Notes under the pieces: model-generated | Database searches by the model: none | The model's input: only the letters and a program-made list of their open reading frames with translations | What the model was told of the DNA's origin: nothing | Shown: positions 48,138-59,595 of the stretch, in pieces | Numbering within the stretch: position 1 is the first letter of the stretch | How the letters are laid out: every line of letters starts with the position of its first letter | NCBI GenBank assembly: GCA_038363925.1 | Contig: JAQQWL010000008.1 | Coordinates: forward strand, 682,001-746,000 | Direction of reading: 5' to 3' | Length of the DNA: 64,000 nucleotides | DNA from: Apiospora phragmitis | Taxonomy: Eukaryota; Ascomycota; Sordariomycetes; Amphisphaeriales; Apiosporaceae | Made by a program: the position numbers and the translations under genes

Positions 48138-50059
48138 ATGGGTGGCTCATCAGAGAGCCTCGGCAGCTTGGTGAAGAAGCAGTTCACTGCGAGCAAGATC
48201 ACATTCCACATCTTGTTCTGGGGAATGCATTGGGGCATCTTCGCATTCGGATGGTAAGACACCCTTTCCCCCCAACCGTCTAGCCATGCATGTCACTGAC
48301 ACGCCTGTAGGTATAAGCAGTTTGCCACGCCTGCGCTGGCTCCGCTGAACACCCTCAGATTCTCCGTATGGTTGTCCAGAGGTGCTGGACTGGTCCTCTC
48401 AGTCGATGGAACTCTGATCTTACTTCCGGTATGCCGGACTATAATGAGATGGATCCGTCCGAAGCTCAGGTTCCTGCCTTTGGATGAAAACCTCTGGTTC
48501 CATCGTCAAGTCGCATACTCTATGTTGTTGTTCACTGTCATCCACGTCTCGGCCCATTATGTCAAGTAAGTGAAATCGTGGACCCGTGGATCTAGCAATG
48601 CTCTTGATGGAAAACAACTAACAGTCACTCATGATAGTTTCTATAATGTTGAAAAGACTCAAATCCGACCGGAAACGGCTATCCAGATCCACTACACCCA
48701 GGCTGGTGGTGTCACCGGCCACACCATGTGTTTGTGCATGCTGCTGATGTACACGACCGCGCACCACCGCATCCGACAGCAGTCTTTCGAGACTTTCTGG
48801 TACACCCATCATCTGTTTATTCCTTTCCTGTTGGGTCTTTACACCCACACCACTAGCTGTTTCGTGCGCGACACAGCCGACCCTATCTCTCCCTTCGCCG
48901 GTGATGAATTCTGGAACCACTGCCTTGGTTACGAAGGTTGGCGATGGGAGCTCTTCGCCGGTGGCTTTTACCTGATCGAGCGCTTGTACCGTGAGATTCG
49001 AGCCAAGAAATCCACCAAGATCACCCGTGTCGTCCGCCACCCCTATGGTATGTGCCCCCTCGCCAAATCACGAAACTCAGTGAGCTTATTGCTAACTTAA
49101 CCCGCCAGATGTTGTGGAAATCCAATTCAACAAGCCGTCTTTCAAATACAAGGCTGGCCAGTGGCTCTTCCTTCAGGTGCCCTCGGTCTCCGCCTACCAG
49201 TGGCATCCCTTCACCATTACCTCTTGCCCTTACGACCCTTACGTCTCCGTCCACGTCCGTCAAGTCGGTGATTTCACTCGGGCGCTCGGTGACGCTGTTG
49301 GTGCTGGTCAGGCCCAATCGAAACTGTACGATGGAGTTGACCCTATGGGCATGTACGAGGTCGCGCTTCAGAACGGCCAACAGATGCCCCTACTCCGGAT
49401 CGACGGTCCGTACGGTGCTCCCGCCGAGGATGTTTTCGACAACGAGATTGCTGTGCTCATCGGAACTGGTATCGGTGTCACGCCGTGGGCTTCCATCCTG
49501 AAGAACATCTGGCACTCTCGTAACGGACCCAACCCGCCTACTCGACTCCGACGTGTGGAATTCATCTGGGTTTGCAAGGATACTGGCTCGTTCGAGTGGT
49601 TCCAGACGCTTCTGTCATCTCTTGAAGAGCAAAGTGCAGAGGCTGCCAGGGTTCCCGGAAGCAACGGCATCGAATTCTTGAAGATCCACACGTACCTGAC
49701 CCAAAAGCTGGACATCGATACCACGCAAAACATTGTGCTCAACTCCGTCGGCGCCGAAGTCGACCCTCTTACCGAACTTAAGTCTCGCACCAACTTCGGC
49801 CGCCCTGACTTCCGCCGTATGTTCGAGACGATGCGTGACGGTATCATGGACCGAACCTATATCAACGGCTTGGAGCACAGTATGCAAACTACTGTCGGTG
49901 TATACTTCTGTGGACCTTCTGCAGCTGGTAAGTCTAAACCATTGACTCTATTATTACATACCCTGGCTAACTCGCTCTTCAGCACGTGATATTCAGAAGG
50001 CAGCCCAGGCAGCGACGAGCCGAGAGGTGCGATACCGCTTCTGGAAGGAGCACTTCTAG
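48138..50059 (+). CDS. noxA: NADPH oxidase A (NoxA, gp91phox family)
   Basis: Membrane flavocytochrome that passes electrons from cytosolic NADPH through FAD and two haems to oxygen, producing superoxide; in fungi it acts in sexual development, hyphal fusion and infection. Five exons (48138-48253, 48311-48565, 48638-49047, 49109-49927, 49983-50059) give 558 residues. Six hydrophobic helices carry the haem histidines (FHRQVAYSMLLFTVIHVSAHYV and FWYTHHLFIPFLLGLYTH regions). The FAD motif is WHPFTITS, and NADPH binding is shown by IDGPYGAP, GTGIGVTPWAS, FIWVCKDTGSFEW and YFCGPSAA. The invariant end RFWKEHF is present. The length and lack of an N-terminal EF-hand point to NoxA/Nox1 rather than NoxB or NoxC. 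All splice sites are canonical and the gene is intact. Confidence 0.96.
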
Positions 50060-50893
50060 ACGGTTTTTCATGTTATATATATCCTGTGTGACAAATTTTA
50101 CAATTCCTCCGTTTTGAACGGTTCTGGCAACTCTCTCTGGGTATGACCACATGAGAAACGACTTGTTCCAAGAAGACAAGCGGACAGTGTCGGGTCGGGA
50201 TGGCAGTGGGAGTGGCAGTGCAGCGGTCGAATCCGGCACACAATATGCCGCTCGATCTCTGACATACGAGACAGCATTATACGGGAGCGGCGGGGAAATT
50301 ACGGTGTCCCTTATTACACTATTTACCATACACCATGATCAAATTTATATTGTATCAGTCATCACTGGCGGTGTTCTGTCATGTCTGGTCGATATTTGTT
50401 GTGAATTTCATCTAAAATGCCATATTGGACGGAATGAAAATGGGATGAAGTGGAAAGTGAGTTTCTAACTTTGGCTGCTACGTATTTCCAAAAGGGTGGG
50501 GCACAATTCGCCGCCGCATACCGGATACTGAATAAGTGGAGTTGATACGTCGGAATAGTCAGAGAACTTGGAGGAACGTCAAAGTCACACGAGACGCAGA
50601 CGCAAATAACCTAGAATCTGGAGATTTTCGAGACTCTTGATAACGTCATGTTTCAGATTGTCTTGGGGCTCCTTTTCCGACCGTCACCCGTCTGACGTCA
50701 ATTACAAAATCCATTCAACAACGAGCATCCCTTCTTGATTGAGCGAATTTACAGTGCCGACCCTGACTCAGAGACGTCTACTGGGAGGGCTATCCTTACC
50801 ACCACTATCTCCCCTTTCTTAGAAGGAGCAGGAGGGTAGGAGGTGAAGAAGGAAAGAAGGAAGGGACAAGAAGAGGAAGACAAAAAAAGTGAG
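50060..50893. other. Intergenic
   Basis: 834 bp. The last 60 bases are a purine-rich GA tract (AGGAAGAAAG words) directly before the next ATG. No gene is supported. Confidence 0.45.
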
Positions 50894-52831
50894 ATGCAGA
50901 ACGCTACCTGGCCGGTAAGCCGGTTGACATGCGGCTTTTGTGGCTTCGTCAACCCCCACCTCAACACTGGCGCTGCGAGCTGGGCCCCCTATTACCGCGC
51001 CGTCTACTGCACCGGAGACCCGGATAATCCCACCATCGCAACGGGCACCGCCGCCTCCGCCACGACTAGCAGTAATCGGCCCCAGCTATCCGGCGTCGGC
51101 TACCACCATGTGAACAGCGCCGAGAACTCGGTCCCGCCTCTGGCCCACCAGCGGTACGACGACCCGGACCTGGACCCCTCCACGTGCGTCACCATCCAGG
51201 ACATCAGGCCCCCTGGGCCGGACGTGCCGCCCGAGGAGCGGCCCGGCTACGCCTGGGGGTTCTTGTTCCACGAGGCGTGCTGGGCTCTGCTCGAGCAGGC
51301 GCTCAAGCCGGACGACATGAACGTCGCCGCCCCGGATACGCACACACAGCGCTAACAGCATCGTGATTGAGGCGCTCTGGCGCGTCCTCCAGTCGGTCCC
51401 CTGCGGCACCGAGCTGCCCAACTGGGGCCACAACTACGGGGGGCTCTACATGGGTACCGTCAAGGACCTGTGCAAGGGCGAGCATTTCGTCCTCATGGGG
51501 CCCAACTCCAATCTCGTCATCCCCAGCACCTACGCCAACCCGTTCCGGATCCCCGAGGTCCAGAAAATCGTCGCGAGCCTAAGGATCCGGCACGACGACG
51601 TAGCAGAGGATCCCCCGGCGGCGGCAGTTGGCGCTAGTGCTCTCCCTGCTGCTTCTGAAGCGACACCCATGACCACCAAAGCCGAGAGTAACGGCGATGG
51701 CGTGTCTCGTAATGGTAAAAGTGTAACAAGTGCGAATGACGACGACGACGATCCATTTGCCCGGCTACCGCAGGAGCTCCGCGAGATGCTGCTGTGCTAC
51801 CTCGAGACACCGGACGTCGCGAACCTCCGCGCGGCCTCGCGGCAGATCGCCGGCCTGCCGCTGAGCCAGCCCTTCTTCCGGTCGCGCTTCTGGCCCGGCA
51901 GCGAGCTGCACGCCTTCTTTGACGCCTTCCTGCTGCCCCCGGCCGAGATTCTCAGCACCGACTGGGCCCGGCTGTACCGGCACCTCAAGACGAACCTGCG
52001 GTACAACAAGGTCGGCCTCGGGGAGCGGAACCGCCTCCGCATCTGGGCCCAGACGGTGAGGCCGCTCGCCGACGCTATGCGCGTTGTGAGCAGAATGGGC
52101 CCCTTAGAGAGGAGGAGTAGCAGGCGGCAGTGGAGGCCAGACAGCCAAGTCTGATCTCAATTCGAGGTGGTGGGGACCTCGACGCCGCAGAGCTCATGAT
52201 GGACTGGAAGGCCATCAAGACGGCGCGGTGCCGGGCCCCCGAGGCCTTCGGCGAGCTGGGCCGCGTCCTGCACCGGGCCGAGGTCGAACTGCCCCCGAAC
52301 AAACCCGTCCGCGGCGTCTACGTCTCCCTGGTGCCCTTCTTCGGCGCACGGTACATCACGGGCCTGCGATTCCTCTTTGGGGCCGGCACCACACGGCAGC
52401 GGTAGCGCCACCCCCGATGACGAGGACGACGTCGAGCTCGGCTACGTCCTGCGGGGAAGAAGAAACAGCAGCATTACGAAGACACGGGGTGCGAGGAATA
52501 CCTGCCGGTCGACGACGTGTCCCTCGTGGGCTTCTACGCCGCCATCGACGAGTGCGGGTTCCGGGCCCTGTCGCTGCTCACGGTGGAGCACATGATGTCG
52601 GAGCACGTCGACTGGGTCGGCGAGCTGGGCGCGTTGCCGGCCGTCGCCATCAAAACGAGGGGCACCGGGTTGAGACGTGTCAGGGCTGCTTTTGATGTAA
52701 GTGTGCTGCCACCATGCTTGCTGGACATTCCATCACGAGAGAATACTAATAAATTTTGTTTATTGAATTAGGGCTTCCGAATGCAGGCTCTATTTGTGCC
52801 TGCTGTGGAATCGGGTCAGTCATCGACTTGA
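50894..52831 (+). pseudogene. F-box protein gene with four frame breaks
   Basis: Likely substrate receptor of an SCF ubiquitin ligase. The N-terminal part has a Cys-rich start (LTCGFCGFVN) and GYAWGFLFHEACWALLEQAL. The F-box at about 51,750-51,900 reads DPFARLPQELREMLLCYLE then VANLRAASRQIAGL. The later part has LPPNKPVRGVYVSLVPFFGA, GARYITGLRFLFG, VDDVSLVGFYAAIDECGFRA and, after an intron (52699-52769), GFRMQALFVPA. The reading frame must change near 51,353 (extra base), at 52,121-52,154 (one short), at 52,377-52,405 (extra) and near 52,455 (one short in a G run). Each segment is long and conserved-looking, so either recent decay or poor consensus in GC-rich DNA explains it. Four hits in one gene favour keeping the pseudogene label. 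Confidence 0.72.
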
Positions 52832-53083
52832 TGTAAACGGCTGTCTTCGTACGAGACATATTTCCGGCTTACTCCTAATGAGAGAGGAAAGTACTCGAGT
52901 TGTCGCTACCTGCTGCAATCGGTTCGTATGCAAATATCAAAGAAACCAGTTCAGAAATGATTTGTCGTCCACCATACACTTGTGTCCTATCTAGACTGCC
53001 TTTTTCGTTCCTAAACAACCCCTAATTCCTAATTTCAAACATCCACTGTGTGGCTTTACTCAAGCTGACGGCATTCCGCTCTT

Positions 53084-53344
53084 TTAATCACCCGAGTCCT
53101 TCTCCTGTAAGGGCCTCTCTGCTGGGCATTCTGTCATCCTTTGCGAACCTGCAAAGGTTACTGACTTCCCTATCTTGGGAGTTCCAGCCACGGGGATATC
53201 AGCGTGATGGCGCTTGAGGGACTCCGTAGCAATAGGATTTTCTCGGGCTGGGATGATCTCTTTAACATTGTGATCGTCTAAGCAACCCCAGCGTGATGGG
53301 GAGAAGATTCTTCTGATCTTCTCTTTCATATTCGGAAGATTCAT
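53084..53344 (-). CDS. Small orphan frame, possibly coding
   Basis: An ATG-initiated 86-residue frame without introns, beginning MNLPNMKEKIRRIFSPSRWG, basic at first and acidic at the end. Amino-acid usage looks more natural than that of neighbouring frames, but I recognise no family, and an 86-codon frame can occur by chance. Confidence 0.25.
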   Translation of the reverse strand: MNLPNMKEKIRRIFSPSRWGCLDDHNVKEIIPARENPIATESLKRHHADIPVAGTPKIGKSVTFAGSQRMTECPAERPLQEKDSGD

Positions 53345-54498
53345 TGCGGATGTATTTGTTCGGGGTTGGCGAATGATGGGTTATTATGTCGATCTATCGT
53401 GAATATCCTTAGAAAATGCAACTGTTCGAAATCGATTTTCTGAGAGAAAATTGGTAACATACTCAGCTCACTCAGGTAGGCAGCTCGACTGGCTTATTAT
53501 AGATGGCCATCTTGATAGCCCTGGGATTGCTTCGATGGAGTCTATTGGCCTGTTTTCCGGTTCCCAAGCACCGTGGCATCAAAGAAAAAACCAAGCAAGC
53601 GCAGTTACCATTTCATATGTGAAAGAGGGAGGAAGACAAATGACCGTTTATCGGTGGTTAGTTCTGGCTGGCCCCTCCCAAATTTAATCAGCTGTTATAT
53701 TGAAGTTTAGTTGACAAAGAAAGCAGATTTTTGATCGATGATTAGCAAACTTCAGTTGTGCACACTCCTTGGATGTGTTCTTTCTTCAACCAGTTCTTGC
53801 ATGCCCAGGTATGTTGGACAAGTCGGATAATACATTGCATTCGCAAGAGCTGGAGAGCAGATACCAGACTAGTATGGCCACTCGTATCATACTCAGACCA
53901 GTCTCATTCGGTTTGACGCAACTGGCTGATCATTCGACTCTAAACTTAATCAACTAATTCGTACACATACATACATACCGAGTTGTATCTGTTTGATCCT
54001 GGAGATATACGGCCCGAATAGAGCCGTAGTAATGTTCTCCAGACTTTCGATGGTGGAGAGGCAACAGACATATTAGGCATGTTCAGCATAGAGTGGGCGT
54101 CAGTATACCTAAGCCCCACGGGGACAGCATCATGTGGTGGTCTTGGGACCTCGCATAATTTTACGATTTAAGGATCTAAAAAGCAGTTATGCCGGCTTGC
54201 GTAACGTGAAGGTCTGGGCAGAATCTGTCGAGTGGTACCCACGCCTCTGTACCCAAAGTCAGATGTTAATGTTCAGATATCCCACACAGAGATGATGTAA
54301 TTGGTCGGAAGAGCCCGAGCCAACCATCACTGCGCAGTTCGCAAGTATTGGTCGCCCTGCACGGGCAGTGTTCCCTCGGAACCTGGCATAGCAGGTACCC
54401 ATGCCATGCGGCGTGCATCCCACGAAGAAAAATCTCACGATCACTGCGGTGCTTGGCTGCTTGGCCAAAAACTGGAGCAAAAGAGGCAGATGGTTGAA

Positions 54499-54911
54499 TT
54501 AGCCGCAAGTGGAACTTCGACCTTTCTCCGGCTTTAGGCTAAATAGCTAGAGAGAAGAAGACCAAAGCTATGTGGAAACCCTGGAGACTCTCGGCCAAAT
54601 ACTTCGTCGTCTGTACTCAAGATGGAAACAAGAATGACCATCATCAGGTACATTAGATAGTGAAGATTGAGAAGGAGACGCTCGTGGGCGTCAAACCATG
54701 CCATTTCCAAGACGTCTGTTGTCAAGCACGTTTCTCGTACCTTGACAGACGCACGCTAATACGGAAAGGAAGTTCTCGAAATGCAAGTGCATGCTTCAAT
54801 TGAGTTTAGTGCCCCCCAAACAGTTGGAGAAAATGGATATTCAGCGAGGGCGGCAGCTGCAGTTCCCCCACTATCCACGGGCAACACCCCGCAGTGATTG
54901 GGCATGGCTAA
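54499..54911. promoter_or_regulatory. Possible XlnR/XYR1-type sites (GGCTAA)
   Basis: Hexamers GGCTAA at 54537-54542 and 54906-54911 and TTAGCC at 54499-54504 lie 0.75-1.2 kb upstream of the xylose-reductase-like gene. XlnR/XYR1 activators bind GGCTAA and induce xylose genes. Fewer than one would be expected by chance in this length, so the support is weak. Confidence 0.25.
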
Positions 54912-55659
54912 TATCAAATGCTTGTGTTTCCAGCTCTTGCCCATCACCTCAATCAACGCACGCATTTGCTTACTTTGTACACACCACTCCCGCACCCCCT
55001 CGTGATGGATCGAATGAGTATTCTTGAGGCCCCTTGGATGGGGGGCCAACTAGCAACAACGACCAGACCCGGGTCTACTTCGTACATCTTAGGCTCCTAT
55101 TTGCGCGTTTGGCCAATAATCTTGCCGCCCAGAGTCTTCTCATCATGTTTCTGATCTAGTGCTACCCAAAGGGCATCCATCAACTCCCTCTGCACCCAGG
55201 CTGAATCTGGGTCCGGCCATGGTACGAGGGAAGGGGAGGGGGAGTGTTCCTCAGGAAGCGAAGTGCTTGGGATTGATTGCACACCTGCTTCGGATCTGTC
55301 TGGGTCCCACACGGGTATCTCTAGCGTTGTCTATGTCCTCTTCTCTGCAGGAACTGGTCGGGATGAGGCGATGCCAACAGCTATCTGGATGTCTAGCTAC
55401 TTCCATTGGCGCCCTTGCGCCTGTTCAGGAGGTATTTCCCCGTCATGTGTTGACTTGATGAGTCCACTCGACTGGTATAAGAAGGCATGGCTTCCTCCCA
55501 GACACTCGACCTGGGCGTTCTCGATTCCTCTCTCTCTTCTCATACTCATCCCCCCTCTCAAACACCTCCTATACCCCTTATTCCGTGAAGGAACGGAATA
55601 CAAGTTCTTTCTTGAGATACCCATCAAATTTCCTTGCCGAACGAAATTATATGCACAAT

Positions 55660-57079
55660 ATGGCTCCAACGACCCCAACTCTTAAGCTCAACAGCGGTGC
55701 TGATATGCCCCAGGTGGGCTTCGGACTGTGGAAGGTTGATAATGATATCTGCGCCGATGTTGTCTACAATGCCATCAAGACCGGTTACAGGTTATTGGAT
55801 GGAGCTTGCGGTAAGTGACGAAGCATTTTGTCCTCGCATACACCCTCCCAACTGCACCACACGTACCACACGTGCTCGGAGTTTATCAACCTTCCTGCAG
55901 TCCTCGTTTGGGACGGACGATCTGCAGGTGGGAAGACGGCTTCCGTACCCCTAAACCCCAATGCCCGGCGTAGCCGCGCCTAGGAGCTCTCTTCCAAAGT
56001 ACCCCTCCATCACTGGAAGTTCGAGAGCGAATTACAAACGACCCCGCCATATGGACCCCTGTTTCCCATAGCGGACAATGGATCTCTAGACTTCTTGGCA
56101 TTATATACTTCCCCAATTCGTTGGCTATGATGCACAACAGAATGTATCGCTAATAAAGTATCCTTTTTTCATACAACAGATTATGGCAACGAGAAGGAAT
56201 GTGGTGAAGGTGTTGCGCGCGCCATCAAGGATGGCCTCGTCAAGCGTGAAGAACTCTTCATCGTGTCGAAGCTGTGGCCCACATTCCAGGACCCCGAGCA
56301 GGTGGCTCCCGTGGTGAAGAAACAGCTGGCCGACTGGCAGGTCGATTACTTTGACCTGTACCTGATGCATTTCCCCGGCGCCCTCAAGTTCGTCGACCCC
56401 GCGGTGCGATACCCGCCGGGCTGGCACTACGATGGCAAGTCGCAGATTGTCAAGTCCAAGACCACCATCCAGGAGACGTGGCGCGCCATGGAGAGCCTCG
56501 TCGACCAGGGCCTGACAAAGGCCATTGGCGTCTCCAACTTCCAGGCCCAGCTGCTCTACGACATGCTGCGCTACGCCCGCATCCCTCCAGCCACCCTCCA
56601 GGTCGAGCACCACCCCTACCTGGTGCAGCAAGAGCTCGTCAACCTGGTCAAGTCCGAGGGCCTGCAAATGACGGCCTATTCGACCTTCGGCCCGGCCTCC
56701 TTCCAGGAGTTCCACTTCAAGCACGCGGAGTTGCTGGTGCCCCTGATGCAGGATCCCACCATCCTCAGCATCGCCGCCAAGCACGACAAGAAGCCCAGCC
56801 AAGTCCTGCTCCGCTGGGTCACCCAGCGCGGCATTGCCGTCATCCCCAAGGTCACTCGGCCCGAGCTCATGGCCGAGAACCTCGCCTGCTGCAATTTTGA
56901 CCTCGACGAGGATGAGATCAAGCAGATCACCGCCAAGGACGCGAACATCCGCTTCAACCAGCCCCACAACGTAAGTACATACTTTGATCCCCCTATTCTC
57001 TCTAGTGATTAAGTCCGAAGTAGCTAACATCAATGATCTCTAGTACTTCGAGACCGACAAGATGTGGATCTTCGGTTGA
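55660..57079 (+). CDS. D-xylose-reductase-like aldo-keto reductase
   Basis: Cytosolic NAD(P)H aldose reductase family that converts D-xylose to xylitol. Three exons (55660-55810, 56180-56970, 57044-57079) give 325 residues; the first intron is unusually long, 369 bp. The fold markers are [28 protein letters not shown] with catalytic Asp and Tyr, SKLWPTF with Lys, and [13 protein letters not shown] with His. KAIGVSNFQ and VEHHPYLVQ also match. In the cofactor loop, xylose reductases usually have IPKS with an Arg six residues after the Lys; here it reads [10 protein letters not shown], with Val for Ser and Leu at the Arg position. It may therefore be a paralogue with altered cofactor or sugar preference. 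The start is the ATG at 55660; another in-frame ATG lies at 55651. Confidence 0.9.
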
Positions 57080-57505
57080 AGTGTTAATTGCTCCTTTTCA
57101 CCCCACTCACCTCAATCGACGTATTAGCCTAGTTGTGTAGATGTCCTGGCTGTTTCGCTCTCCGATACATCTAATATGTTCTCATCATTGGTGGCATACA
57201 TACATAGCTTGAATATAATGAATCATAAAGCCCATTGTTGCAGGCGAGTGTGACATATTCAAACTAGGCAACCAGCAGAAACAAGTTTTGTGTGTAATGA
57301 GGTAACGATTTGCCCATGTACGACTCCTACTCCGCTGTGGCGTAAAACATGATAGATGCGCTGCGCTGCGTTGAGCTCTACTCTACCCGTATCCCCTTTT
57401 CGCCAAGAAAACCTCCCCTAAACGCCTGGCTATGCAATGTGTCAAAAGAGAGTCCCACCCAGTCATCGCGAGAGAAAAAGGAAAAAGAGAACAGAATTCG
57501 CTAGG
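57080..57505. other. Convergent 3' region
   Basis: 426 bp between the ends of the xylose-reductase-like (+) and SDS22 (-) genes. No gene is supported. Confidence 0.45.
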
Positions 57506-58861
57506 TTAGCTTTGCTTCACGAAAGCTATGTGACAGTCAGTATGTTGCGCCACTATCAGGTGAAGTGTATTGTGCATGAGTGATCCACTTACTGGCATCG
57601 ATTTGCTGCACCTGCGGCAAAGCCAGGCGAACCTTATTCCTATACAGCGCTGGTTGCCTCAACTGCAGCGGGTTGCCCTCAAAGTAGACAGTCGTGAGGC
57701 CCTTCTTGTCGGCCAGGACGCGCTCGACCTCGGCAAAGTCGTTGACATGGTTGTAGCTCGCCCAGAGCTCCTCAAGTTGCGCGAGGCCCTCGAGGCCCTT
57801 GAGGCTCTTGACCAGGTTGTTGGAGATGTCGATAACGCGCAGGTTCATGTTCCCGTCCAGGCCCTCGAGGCTGTCGAGGGCGTTGTGCGAGATGTAGAGC
57901 TCCTCGAGCTGCGGGGCCTGGCGCAGCGGCGTCAGGTCCTTGATGCGGTTGGACTGGATGCTGAGCAGCCGCAGCTTGGGTAGACCGTCCAGGGCCTTGA
58001 TCTGGGTAATCTTGTTCTTGGCCAGCCAGAGTTCCTCGAGGTTCTTGAGCGAGTCCAGGTTCTGGATCTCGCGGATGCGGTTGGAGCCCAGCTCCAGTTG
58101 ACGGAGGTTCACCAGCGACTCCAGGTTCTCAATGGTGCTGATCTTGTTGGACACGAAGAACAGGTCGGTCAGCTTGGTCATGTGCTCGATGTGCTTGATG
58201 TGCTTGATCTTGTTGAAGCTCAGGTCGAGGGTGGTGAGCTGGGTCAGGTCGTCCAGCCCTCTGACATGTGAGATGAGGTTGTCGTACAGGTCCAGCTCCT
58301 CCAAGGTGGGGCCCAGGGAGGACAAGCCCCCGATGTGCTGGATGAGGTTCTGGCGCAGGCAAAGGCGGGCGACCTTCTTGAAGCGCTCCAGTCGTAATGA
58401 TGGGATGTCGGCAATGCGCGCTTGGATCAGGGCAATGTCTTCCGTCTCGGGATCTTCGTCATCCAGAATGTCTGCAGGGTGGGAGAAAAGAAAAGCGCAG
58501 AGTTAGCTGGCTGCTGAGGATTTATGGGGGTTATATGATCAACAGCGGGGTTGTTTTTGCTGCAGATTGGGGATGGGAGGGGGGGGTGGTTTAGAAACCA
58601 ACCTTCGTCGGCCGATATCGATTCACCCGGCAGGACATTCTCGTCGTCAGAATACTCGGGGTCGGAAATGGCCTCAGGGTTCTGGAGCTGAGCAGTGCGT
58701 TCGATGCGCAACTTGCCGTCCCAGCCTTTGCTGTCTGTCAGGGCTGGGCTGGGTGCGCCGTTGCCGTGATGGTCATCGCCCTCGGCCAGTTCGATGTGAC
58801 GGGCGGGCGAATCGCGGCCGGCAGCAGCAGCGGCGGCGTCTTCGTTGGTTTGCCCAGACAT
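57506..58861 (-). CDS. sds22: Protein phosphatase PP1 regulatory subunit SDS22
   Basis: Leucine-rich-repeat partner of the PP1 catalytic subunit, required in mitosis. Three exons (58861-58603, 58471-57593, 57525-57506) give 385 residues. The first 110 residues are acidic and Ala/Gly-rich. About eleven LRRs of 22 residues follow, with units such as LEELDLYDNLISHVRGLDDL, LTTLDLSFNKIKHIKHIEHM and LRQLELGSNRIREIQNLDSL; the 22-residue period is the SDS22-class repeat. An LRR cap follows (GLTTVYFEGNPLQ). The last exon is only 20 bases and gives the conserved ending QIDATFVKQS. It is divergent from a hydrolase gene 734 bp away. Confidence 0.95.
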
Positions 58862-59595
58862 GATTAAATCGAGTGGGTATGAAATGCCTCTGACGTAGTT
58901 TTGCGAATTTTTGGGATTGGAACGAAGCTCTCCTTATAGATGGGAAACTTTGCTTTGTAGTGCGGCGAGATCACGAACTTGTCGGTGGGATCGAGGGATG
59001 GTCGATTAAATAAGATGCCTGCTGCTGATTGCTTGCTTGATTGCTGCTGATTACTCAACTTGATTTTGATGGTGCGATGGGATGCATGAATGTTTACTTT
59101 TGGAACCGGGCAGTAACTGGCAGGAGCCCGCCGTGGGGTTTTGTTTTATTGATCCTCCATAGCCCATAAATCGCATCTGATGATGGCTGATGCAAGTGTG
59201 CCCGGGCCCAGAGCATTACCAGCCAGCCGTTTTCCAGGGTCCGCTAAGTCCCCAGCTCAGCTAGTCCGCCTGACTTTGTCCCTGTTTTTAGTGATTTCCC
59301 CACGCCAGTAACGGACGGCAGCAAGCATCTAACCATTGACATCCCCTTGACCGTGAAGGATGAGATGAATTGATTGGGATGGGATGAAGGCTCGTGTATG
59401 TTTGCGAGCTAACCTAAAGTACTGCACTCCTCAGCCATCAAGTGGCTTCTCCGTCATCCATCGCGATATCTTCTCCCACCCCCAACCAACAGCAGGGGCA
59501 GAAGAGTATTGGCAGCGAGCAATTGGATGCGCTGAGTTGCTGCACACTATTTCCAATAGCAACGTCGCGGCGTTTATGTCGAGAGATATTCCTTC
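58862..59595. promoter_or_regulatory. Bidirectional upstream region of SDS22 and hydrolase genes
   Basis: 734 bp separating two outward-facing starts, so both promoters lie here. No individual site is identified. Confidence 0.45.

Larger units (their letters stand above)
52832..55659. other. Intergenic, upstream region of the xylose-reductase-like gene
   Basis: About 2.8 kb, AT-rich at first. The only frame with plausible composition is the 86-codon one listed separately. The last 1.2 kb holds three GGCTAA/TTAGCC hexamers. Confidence 0.5.

Noticed and set aside
56125..57033. 302-codon minus-strand frame
   Set aside because: It is antisense to the xylose-reductase-like gene and has no motifs of its own.
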